From NCBI GenBank assembly GCA_027459525.1, contig DAIDIC010000030.1, positions 1-11,786 of the forward strand: DNA of 11,786 nucleotides. Direction: 5' to 3'. The position numbers and the translations under genes were made by a program. Under the pieces are notes generated by a model. The model saw nothing but the letters and a program-made list of their open reading frames with translations. It did not search any database and was not told where the DNA came from. Position 1 is the first letter of the stretch. Each line of letters opens with the position of its first letter. This DNA comes from JAJYBV01 sp021812265. Its GTDB lineage: Bacteria > Chloroflexota > Ktedonobacteria > Ktedonobacterales > JACDGC01. This document shows positions 1-8,368 of this stretch, piece by piece.

Positions 1-53
1 TCTCTCTCTTGCTCCAACGCTTGGTGTTTTCTTTTCGGTCTGTGCTCGCTCTT

Positions 54-71
54 CTGACTGACAGAACAGAG

Positions 72-79
<8 letters not shown>
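54..79 (-). other. 3' arm of the pre-23S processing stem
   Basis: This sequence pairs with 3003-3030. Beyond the 8-bp helix 1, AGAACAGAG (63-71 on plus) matches CTCTGTTCT (3013-3021) without error. The next nine positions (54-62 against 3022-3030) pair at seven. A 2-nt bulge (3011-3012) interrupts the 5' side. The result is a double-stranded stem of about 26 bp bracketing the 23S gene, the type of structure usually cut by RNase III. The cleavage role is inferred from the structure alone. Confidence 0.75.
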
Positions 80-3002
<2,923 letters not shown>

Positions 3003-3009
<7 letters not shown>

Positions 3010-3030
3010 GTCCTCTGTTCTCTCGGTCAG
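3003..3030 (-). other. 5' arm of the pre-23S processing stem
   Basis: This is the partner of 54-79. Reading the transcript 5' to 3', CTGACCGAG and AGAACAGAG precede a two-base bulge and then CAGCTAAG of helix 1. Because the pairing continues well past the mature ends, the transcript must start upstream of 3030, which agrees with the promoter called at 3130-3158. Confidence 0.75.
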
Positions 3031-3129
3031 TTGTTTACACTTTCCTACTTTTTTGTCTCTTTGTCTCTTTGCTCTTTTTACACCTTGCGTCTTCACTTGT
3101 TCATGTGCCGCGTCTCTCAACGCCCTCTC
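3011..3129 (-). other. 23S transcript leader (non-coding)
   Basis: About 110 nt between the predicted transcription start (near 3123) and the mature 23S 5' end. It is purine-rich on the transcribed strand and contains a short tandem repeat (AAAGAGAC twice, about 3054-3070). I found no tRNA, no 16S 3' end, no open reading frame with a ribosome binding site, and no clear boxA antitermination motif on the correct strand. The last 28 nt form the 5' arm of the processing stem. Confidence 0.6.
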
Positions 3130-3158
3130 ATTATCACACATCCTTTGCCCTTTGTCAA
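3130..3158 (-). promoter_or_regulatory. Strong sigma-70 promoter of the 23S gene
   Basis: On the minus strand a perfect -35 box TTGACA (3153-3158) is followed by a 17-nt spacer and the -10 box GATAAT (3130-3135), five of six matches to consensus. The bases TGT directly before the -10 make it an extended -10. Transcription should start near 3123. The stretch between -10 and start (GAGAGGG) is G-rich, as in rRNA promoters under growth-rate (ppGpp) control; that regulatory point is inference. This is the best promoter-like sequence in the window, and it sits exactly where an unlinked 23S gene needs one. Confidence 0.8.
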
Positions 3159-3417
3159 GTCTCGCTCTTCACTTCCTCTCCCCTCTACATCCCCCTATCC
3201 CCGCTATCCCGCTTCCCGCCTGCTTTCATCCCCATCCACACCCCCGAAAATTCCCCCTCCCATTTGTCTAGGACCTCCCATTTCTTCCTGACTTTTGCCC
3301 ACTCTTGCGGTTCTTTTATTGAGCCGATCAAAGAAACGCCGGATATTATTCCACTTCGCGTTTACAAGCACAATAGATGTTTAATAGAGATGTTTGGGCA
3401 TTGGGCGGTACCAGAAA
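3159..3417. other. Non-coding spacer between the truB terminator and the 23S promoter
   Basis: About 260 bp without a credible gene. From 3159 to 3300 the plus strand is strongly pyrimidine-rich and the minus strand correspondingly G/A-rich. It contains the G4 motif and a direct repeat of AAATGGGAGG on the minus strand (about 3259-3281). From 3301 to 3417 composition returns to normal. A weak promoter-like pair on the minus strand (TTGTGC at 3368-3373, ATAATA at 3344-3349, 18-nt spacer) is far less convincing than the one at 3130-3158. No tRNA cloverleaf was found. Confidence 0.55.
3191..3217 (-). other. G-quadruplex-forming motif upstream of the 23S promoter
   Basis: The minus strand holds four G-runs of 3, 3, 4 and 5 with loops of 4, 5 and 3 nt (C-runs on plus at 3215-3217, 3208-3210, 3199-3202 and 3191-3195). 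This satisfies the usual G3+N1-7 rule. It lies roughly 70-95 bp upstream of the predicted start, on the non-template strand. More G-runs follow at 3231-3300, so alternative folds are possible. Any effect on transcription is unproven. Confidence 0.65.
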
Positions 3418-3450
3418 TAAAAAAAGAGCAAAGGCAGCGCCTCTGCTCTT
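3417..3450 (-). terminator. Rho-independent terminator of the fabF-accB-truB operon
   Basis: On the minus strand AGAGCAGAGGC (3439-3449) pairs with GCCTTTGCTCT (3425-3435) over 11 bp with one G-U pair and a 3-nt loop. It is followed directly by a run of seven T, then ATTT. It lies about 65 bp past the truB stop, and it separates the operon from the 23S unit, whose promoter is some 260 bp further on. Confidence 0.92.
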
Positions 3451-3514
3451 AAGCAAGATATGCGGGTAGTCACGCATTATGCCGCGCAATCCCTCAACCG
3501 AGTTGATTAACTGA

Positions 3515-4423
3515 TTAAATATTTTCGTAAAGCATCATTTTCACTGGCGTTAACAGCTCCATCTCAGTATCATACCGCGCTATTCCCACAAAATCTCCCT
3601 CGCAGGTATACACACGCAACACGCCGGATGGCTGAACCAGTTTCATTGATAAACGCAATCCCTGAAGCAGCCGCCGGGCCGAATCTTTTGCAATAATTGC
3701 CGCCGGCAAATGCGTCATACAAGTATCTGCGGCAAAAATACTATCGCGCAGCTGCTCGGTTTCCGCTATTGCCGCCAGTTCCTCTAATGTTATACAGTCT
3801 TGCAATTTCCAAGGACCCGATCGGGTGCGTTCCAAATTTTGCAAAAACGCGCCCGTTTCTACTATTGCGCCAATATCGTGAGCAAGAGAGCGTATATATA
3901 CACCGGAACCGCATTCAATATCAATAACCACTTCCGGTAAACGCACAGAAACTATGGTAATGGCGTCGATATGCACGGGGCGAGGTTTCGGCGCAAAATC
4001 AACACCAGCGCGAGCCAACTCATACATTCGCTTGCCCTGTATTTTTAGCGCAGAATATTTTGGGGGAACTTGCAAAATATCGCCGATAAATTGCGCCGAA
4101 ACAGATTGCAGCAAAGCGGCGTCAATCGCATTGCTGACAGGCCGTTCAAACAATATTTCACCTTCGGCGTCATATGTTGTTGTTTCGGCTCCCAAACACA
4201 GTGTTGCTCTATACGCTTTGCCGCCATCTGCAGCAAACTCTATCGCGCGGGTCGCAAATCCAATAAATAAAGGAAGCACTCCAGACGCCAGAGGATCCAG
4301 CGTGCCGGAGTGACCTATTCGTTTTTCATGTAAAATACGCCGCGCTTTGGCGACAACATCGTGTGAAGTTACGCCCTTGTCTTTGTTAATGGGGATAACC
4401 CCATTTAATACGTGATTATTCAT
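3515..4423 (-). CDS. truB: tRNA pseudouridine(55) synthase TruB
   Basis: Converts uridine 55 in the T-loop of most tRNAs to pseudouridine. Of 302 residues, the N-terminal catalytic domain shows NKDKGVTSHDVV, then the signature GHSGTLDPLASGVLPL with the catalytic Asp at about residue 43. Further on come the family motifs Y-R-A-T-L-C-L-G-x-x-T-T-T-Y-D, VPPKYSALKIQGKRMYELAR and CGSGVYIRSLAHDIG. The last 60-70 residues form the C-terminal RNA-binding domain. Length is normal for the family. I chose the ATG at 4423; an in-frame TTG two codons earlier (4429) is possible but has no better binding site, and the Shine-Dalgarno is weak for both. The gene starts 18 nt after accB and is the last of a three-gene operon, followed by a strong terminator. 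Its link to fatty-acid genes is not an obvious functional one. Confidence 0.96.
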   Translation of the reverse strand: MNNHVLNGVIPINKDKGVTSHDVVAKARRILHEKRIGHSGTLDPLASGVLPLFIGFATRAIEFAADGGKAYRATLCLGAETTTYDAEGEILFERPVSNAIDAALLQSVSAQFIGDILQVPPKYSALKIQGKRMYELARAGVDFAPKPRPVHIDAITIVSVRLPEVVIDIECGSGVYIRSLAHDIGAIVETGAFLQNLERTRSGPWKLQDCITLEELAAIAETEQLRDSIFAADTCMTHLPAAIIAKDSARRLLQGLRLSMKLVQPSGVLRVYTCEGDFVGIARYDTEMELLTPVKMMLYENI

Positions 4424-4441
4424 ACACAAAACCGCTTGGCG

Positions 4442-4930
4442 TTAAAATGGTTTTAACTGAACAAGGGGATCGCCTTTTTTCACCAACTGGCCGGCTTTAG
4501 GCACTGTGGCGACAACTATTCCACCGATTTCGGTTTTTATTTCATTAAAAACTTTCATTGCCTCTACAATGCACACCACTTGCCCCGGCTGCACAATATC
4601 ACCGGCTTGAACATACGGCGGTGATGCCGGTGACGGCGCATCATAAAATACACCTGTAAGCGGCGCCATCACCGCAAGCGTCATTTCCGCGGCGGCTGGC
4701 TCTGATTTTATCGATCGAGCCTGCTGATTATCTGCGTTTTGGTTAAACGGAACGGCAGTAGTATATACCGGCGCGCGCTTTAAATAAACTCTAATATCCC
4801 CATCGGTTAACTCCAGTTCCGTTACATTAGAGCCAAGCATGGCGTCGGCCAGTTGCACAACCTGATCTGCCAAGCTGGGCGGCTGGGCAGATTCTCCATT
4901 CCAATCCTGATTTGATCCCTTAGATGACAT
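4442..4930 (-). CDS. accB: Biotin carboxyl carrier protein of acetyl-CoA carboxylase
   Basis: Carries the biotin that shuttles CO2 from biotin carboxylase to carboxyltransferase in malonyl-CoA synthesis. Of 162 residues, 1-52 form the N-terminal region (short helix, then ELELTDGDIRVYLKR). Residues 53-83 are a flexible Ala/Pro/Ser/Gln-rich linker, and 84-162 are the biotinyl domain. The biotin attachment motif EAMKVFNEI is present with the acceptor Lys at residue 126. The insertion before it (TGVFYDAPSPASPPYVQAGD) is the 'thumb' typical of AccB rather than of other biotinyl or lipoyl domains. A GAGGAA binding site sits 11 nt before the ATG and overlaps the end of fabF. The gene lies between fabF and truB with 18-nt gaps on each side. 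accC, its usual partner, is not in this window. Confidence 0.96.
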   Translation of the reverse strand: MSSKGSNQDWNGESAQPPSLADQVVQLADAMLGSNVTELELTDGDIRVYLKRAPVYTTAVPFNQNADNQQARSIKSEPAAAEMTLAVMAPLTGVFYDAPSPASPPYVQAGDIVQPGQVVCIVEAMKVFNEIKTEIGGIVVATVPKAGQLVKKGDPLVQLKPF

Positions 4931-4948
4931 ACTATCGGAAATTCCTCA

Positions 4949-6187
4949 TCATTCTTCCCATTTGCGGAACACCAGCGCGACATTATGCCCGCCGAATCCC
5001 ATTGAATTAGACATGGCATAGTGAAGGTCGGCTTTGCGAGAAGCGTTTGGAACATAATCCAAATCACATTCCGGATCGGGATTTTCCAGATTAATAGTGG
5101 GCGTCAAAATATTTTCCCGCAGAGAAAGCATGCTGACAGCCGATTCAATAGCGCCCGCGGCTCCCAGTGTATGGCCGATCATTGATTTTGTGGAGCTGAC
5201 AGCCAGTTTGTAGGCGTGTTCACCAAACACTTTTTTAATCGCAATACTTTCATTGCGATCGTTAAATGGGGTAGATGTGCCATGCGCGTTAATATAATCT
5301 ATTTGGTCCGGTCGCAGACCGGCTTTTTGCAACGCACGGCGAATGGCCTTTTGAAGGCCAAGCCCTTCAGGAGCAGGTTCGGTAATATGGTGGGCATCGG
5401 CGGTAGTGCCATAGCCAATAATTTCGCCGTATATTACAGCGCCGCGCGCCTGCGCAAATTCTAAATCTTCCAAAATTAAGGTAGCGGCGCCTTCACCCAT
5501 AACAAAGCCATCGCGCTGCGCGTCAAACGGTCGGCTGGCCTTTGCCGGATCTCCCTTATAGCGGGATAAAGCGTGCATATTATTAAAAGCGGCAATGCCA
5601 ATGGGGGTAACTGCGCACTCGGCGCCGCCGGATATCATCGCCTTTGCGTCTCCGCGCCGGATGATTTCAAATGATTCTCCAATTGCATGCGCGCTGGTGG
5701 CGCAAGCCGAAACCGGCGAGAAATTTGGCCCGGTGGCGCCGGTAAGAATGGCGGTATATCCGGAGAGAATATCGATAATATCTTGAGTAATAAAAAATGG
5801 GCTGATACGATCCGGTCCCTTATCAAACAGATTTCTAAACTGTTCATGGCAGCTTGTCAGCCCACCAATCCCCGATCCAATAACAACTCCGACGTCATCC
5901 GCATTTTGTCTTACATCTAAACCCGATTGTTCCAGCGCTTCCATTGTTGCTTTTACACTATAGCCGACAACCGGATCATTGCGGCGCTGCTCTTTGCGAT
6001 CCATATATTTTGATACATCAAAATCGCGTATTTCGCCGGCAATGGTCACACCATGCCCCGTTAAATCGAAGCGTTCGATGCTGCGAATGCCCGATTTACC
6101 TTCCTTAATCGCCTTCCACGATGAATTTGTGTCATTTCCAAGAGATGTAACCATCCCAATACCAGTAACTACGACACGTGTCGCCAT
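4949..6187 (-). CDS. fabF: 3-oxoacyl-[acyl-carrier-protein] synthase II
   Basis: KAS II, the elongating condensing enzyme of type II fatty-acid synthesis: it joins malonyl-ACP to a growing acyl-ACP. The 412-residue protein has the full catalytic set: Cys162 in SACATSAHAIGE, His302 in NAHGTSTPFND and His339 in STKSMIGHTLGAAGA, with Lys334 in the same motif. The glycine-rich GFVMGEGAA and the C-terminal SNSMGFGGHN are also present. The start at 6187 (MATRVVVTGIG) was chosen because GGGAGGAA lies 5 nt upstream and homologues begin here; an upstream TTG (6214) would add nine residues without support. It is the first gene of the fabF-accB-truB operon. acpP and fabD, frequent neighbours of fabF elsewhere, are absent. 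Confidence 0.97.
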   Translation of the reverse strand: MATRVVVTGIGMVTSLGNDTNSSWKAIKEGKSGIRSIERFDLTGHGVTIAGEIRDFDVSKYMDRKEQRRNDPVVGYSVKATMEALEQSGLDVRQNADDVGVVIGSGIGGLTSCHEQFRNLFDKGPDRISPFFITQDIIDILSGYTAILTGATGPNFSPVSACATSAHAIGESFEIIRRGDAKAMISGGAECAVTPIGIAAFNNMHALSRYKGDPAKASRPFDAQRDGFVMGEGAATLILEDLEFAQARGAVIYGEIIGYGTTADAHHITEPAPEGLGLQKAIRRALQKAGLRPDQIDYINAHGTSTPFNDRNESIAIKKVFGEHAYKLAVSSTKSMIGHTLGAAGAIESAVSMLSLRENILTPTINLENPDPECDLDYVPNASRKADLHYAMSNSMGFGGHNVALVFRKWEE

Positions 6188-6192
6188 ATATT

Positions 6193-6208
6193 CCTCCCAT
6201 TTGGGAAA
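6193..6208 (-). promoter_or_regulatory. Hairpin overlapping the fabF ribosome binding site
   Basis: On the minus strand TTTCCC (6203-6208) can pair with GGGAGG (6193-6198): three G-C pairs, one U-A and two U-G, with a 4-nt loop. The 3' arm is the fabF Shine-Dalgarno. The stem is short, so it may be chance, but its placement could dampen initiation. Confidence 0.35.
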
Positions 6209-6390
6209 TTTCAAGATGCGCTGATATACGGATGGAATTTTTGCTTGTGACGGCGCAGCGGGGATACGTCAGGGGCGGCGGTCTCTTGCGCGAGAGAATT
6301 GGAATGCTCCCGGCTTCTTTTTGCCGGCGCCATACGGGCGCTGCCATAGTACAGTTCAAGCGAAAATCCGAACGGAATAAACGCGCAAAA

Positions 6391-6399
6391 ATTATATCA
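6391..6399 (-). promoter_or_regulatory. Candidate promoter of the fabF operon (extended -10)
   Basis: The minus strand reads TGA followed by a perfect TATAAT (6391-6396), an extended -10 element. The best -35 at an 18-nt spacing (TTCGGA, 6415-6420) is poor, as is common when the -10 is extended. The start would fall near 6384, giving a leader of about 195 nt before fabF. Confidence 0.5.
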
Positions 6400-6548
6400 A
6401 TGCCAAAGAAACCTTCCGAAAGAGAAACAAACACGCCCACGTGTTATTTCGCCATCAGATTTTTATATCATAAAATATATAGGATATACTCGGCATTGTA
6501 GCATAGATTTGGCGCTTTTGTATATAACTATGTATAACATTACAGAAT

Positions 6549-6594
6549 AGCCCGTAAAGCCGCCGTCCCTTTAGTGCGAGCGGATGTACGGGCT
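6549..6594 (-). terminator. Compound hairpin downstream of the acyl-CoA dehydrogenase gene
   Basis: On the minus strand AGCCCGTA (6587-6594) pairs perfectly with TACGGGCT (6549-6556), and inside it CCGC pairs with GCGG. It lies about 25 bp beyond the stop codon. No T-run follows, so it is not a canonical Rho-independent terminator; it could protect the mRNA 3' end or act with Rho. Confidence 0.4.
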
Positions 6595-6617
6595 TGCGTC
6601 GGCTTGAGCCGGAGATG

Positions 6618-8234
6618 TTATTGCGCAGTGTTTGCATCCGGATCATACGACCAAACAGATTTTGCGGTAATTGCCCACGCGGGATAATCAGCGTGAAAAC
6701 AAAACCGTTGCGCATACAGTTCGGCAATTTGGGCGTAACGTTCGCCTGCGGAATCGGCTAATTCATACAGCAGCGCGGTTTGCGCGGCGTCGGCAAAACA
6801 ATTCAGCAATTCTTTGCTGCGCCACTGCGCCTCTGTTTCAGAGAAGCCTTTCATTGTTTGAACCGACTGTAAAACCTGCTCGGCCACTCGTTTGCCGATA
6901 TTGCCGCCATGCGATTCTAAAATAGGAATCATTTCCGCCAAAAATGGCTCGTGAGCCTGCTTTTTCTGCATTGCTTCCAGCATATCCAGTGACTGAATAT
7001 TGCCGGTTCCTTCCCAAATGGGAGTAATCAACGCTTCGCGATGCCAGCGGGCAATAGCGTATTCATCTAAGAAGCCCACGCCGCCAAAAATTTCCATAGC
7101 AAGTTGCGTAACAGCCGCAGAATGATCTGCAGTGCGGTTTTTCGTTAAATGCGACAGAAATCTTGCATAGTGATAATCTGCCGTATAGGGCGGCGCAGAT
7201 TGCCACGAAGCGTTAAATGCGGCAATTGCCCGCATAGTAAGCGCCATTCCGGCGGCGTTTCTTACAGCAATATCGGTAAGATCCCGGCGCATCAGCGGAT
7301 GCTCACAAATTGGTTTGCCAAACGCAGTGCGTTTCAAGGCGCGTTCGTTTGCCTCGAAATATGCTTTGCGGGCTATCCCCATGGCGCCAATGGCGTTTGC
7401 CAAACGCGACACCGTAAGCATTTCTAATGTATAGTAAATGCCCGCCGACGGTTCGCCGACCAACCACGCCTCACTTTGGTGAAATTCTACTTCGCCGGAA
7501 GGAACGGCGCGGGTTGCGCTTTTTTCTTTCAGCCGGCGCACATAAAAATTCAATTCACCATTTTTACGCAGCCGCGGAACCAAAAACAGCGCTATACCTT
7601 TGGGGCCGGCAGGCGCGCCAACTGGCCGAGCCGAAACAACCGCCAAATCCGTTAAGCCGGCGTTGCTGGAAAAATATTTCTCTCCGTTTAATATCCAGCC
7701 CGATTCCCCTGCCTCAGCGGTAGTTGTGTTTGCGCCTAAATCGCTGCCCCCTTGAGATTCCGTCATCCATGTAGCGCCCCACATTGTCCCCGAAAGCAGC
7801 GGCTCTACCCAATTTTTATGCTCCTGCGCATATTTATGAATAATATATACTGTTTGGTTGGTAACTATCAAAGAACAATATAACCCCGGATCCGCCAATA
7901 AGTACCCGAAGGTAAAATGCTCCATCCACGAACCACCCTCATATGGCGCACGGTTAATACGAGCCGTTTTCCGCAGAATATCCATATGCGAGGAATGCAG
8001 CAGCGCGCGATCTACCCGTGCGCCATCTACATCATGCATTAAAAACGCCGGAGCTGCGCTGCGGTCTATTGCATACGCCGCTTCATAAGCCTGCCCGCCG
8101 GCAAAAGCGCCAAATTGATCCAATTCTTGCATACGCCGAACATATTCCGGCCAATATATCCCCAATATTGCGCGAAGATCGGGGTCAATGCGCCAATGGT
8201 TTTTTCCAAAGGCATAAGAACGATATTGCAGCAT
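6618..8234 (-). CDS. AidB-like acyl-CoA dehydrogenase
   Basis: FAD-dependent acyl-CoA dehydrogenase-fold protein of 538 residues. Its length and layout match the AidB branch: an N-terminal extension of about 150 residues, the middle beta domain starting at GATWMTESQGGSD (about 153-165), and the C-terminal helical domain with RLANAIGAMGIARKAY and AFGKPICEHPLMRRDL. The motif IWEGTGNI puts Glu408 where the catalytic base of acyl-CoA dehydrogenases sits, and EIFGGVGFLDEYAIARWHRE precedes it. A C-terminal extension of about 120 residues is also AidB-like. E. coli AidB is linked to alkylation stress and binds DNA; whether this protein does that or oxidises an acyl-CoA (isovaleryl-type) cannot be told here. 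AGGAG lies 9 nt before the ATG. The gene is a single unit divergent from the surface-protein genes, and no electron-transfer flavoprotein or Ada gene is adjacent. Confidence 0.9.
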   Translation of the reverse strand: MLQYRSYAFGKNHWRIDPDLRAILGIYWPEYVRRMQELDQFGAFAGGQAYEAAYAIDRSAAPAFLMHDVDGARVDRALLHSSHMDILRKTARINRAPYEGGSWMEHFTFGYLLADPGLYCSLIVTNQTVYIIHKYAQEHKNWVEPLLSGTMWGATWMTESQGGSDLGANTTTAEAGESGWILNGEKYFSSNAGLTDLAVVSARPVGAPAGPKGIALFLVPRLRKNGELNFYVRRLKEKSATRAVPSGEVEFHQSEAWLVGEPSAGIYYTLEMLTVSRLANAIGAMGIARKAYFEANERALKRTAFGKPICEHPLMRRDLTDIAVRNAAGMALTMRAIAAFNASWQSAPPYTADYHYARFLSHLTKNRTADHSAAVTQLAMEIFGGVGFLDEYAIARWHREALITPIWEGTGNIQSLDMLEAMQKKQAHEPFLAEMIPILESHGGNIGKRVAEQVLQSVQTMKGFSETEAQWRSKELLNCFADAAQTALLYELADSAGERYAQIAELYAQRFCFHADYPAWAITAKSVWSYDPDANTAQ

Positions 8235-8307
8235 TGCATTTTGCTCCTATTCTTTTCAATCAATAAGTATATGCGGCTACTGTACGCCAATAAGTGAAAC
8301 ACTGCGA

Positions 8308-8319
8308 TATAATATTATA
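8308..8319. promoter_or_regulatory. Palindromic bidirectional promoter core
   Basis: The 12-bp sequence TATAATATTATA is a perfect palindrome that gives a consensus TATAAT on each strand. Minus-strand transcription would start near 8307, giving a leader of about 73 nt for the acyl-CoA dehydrogenase. Plus-strand transcription would start near 8320, about 49 nt before the ATG at 8369. The -35 regions are poor on both strands. The position, centred between divergent genes, supports the call. Confidence 0.5.
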
Positions 8320-8368
8320 CAAGACACTGATAACCTTCACACTATCAAATATACAGGGAATGTACAAC

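Larger units (their letters stand above)
6188..6548 (-). other. Long 5' leader and upstream region of the fabF operon
   Basis: About 360 bp with no credible gene. The best promoter (6391-6399) implies a leader of nearly 200 nt. A second extended -10 (TGC then TACAAT, 6495-6500) would give about 300 nt. Within the leader CCGGC (6323-6327 on plus GCCGG) pairs with GCCGG across an A-rich loop (6310-6327). The last 20 nt hold a possible hairpin over the fabF binding site. I recognise no known riboswitch and no FapR-type operator. Confidence 0.5.

Noticed and set aside
1..53. 5S rRNA downstream of 23S
   Set aside because: The available flank holds only a pyrimidine-rich spacer; a 5S gene, if present, lies outside the window.
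3068..3080. boxA-like TGCTCTTTTTA motif near the 23S gene
   Set aside because: It is on the plus strand, whereas the rRNA is transcribed from the minus strand, so it cannot act as an antitermination signal in this leader.
3300..3515. Possible tRNA or 16S 3' end in the region upstream of 23S
   Set aside because: No T-loop motif, no acceptor pairing and no anti-Shine-Dalgarno or 16S helix 45 sequence were found on either strand.
4045..4313. Short open frames overlapping truB on both strands
   Set aside because: truB is unmistakable on the minus strand with all family motifs, so the overlapping frames are shadows.
8294..8368. Earlier GTG start for the first surface protein
   Set aside because: It lies upstream of the plus-strand -10 box and has no Shine-Dalgarno; the ATG at 8369 or the GTG at 8492 is more plausible.
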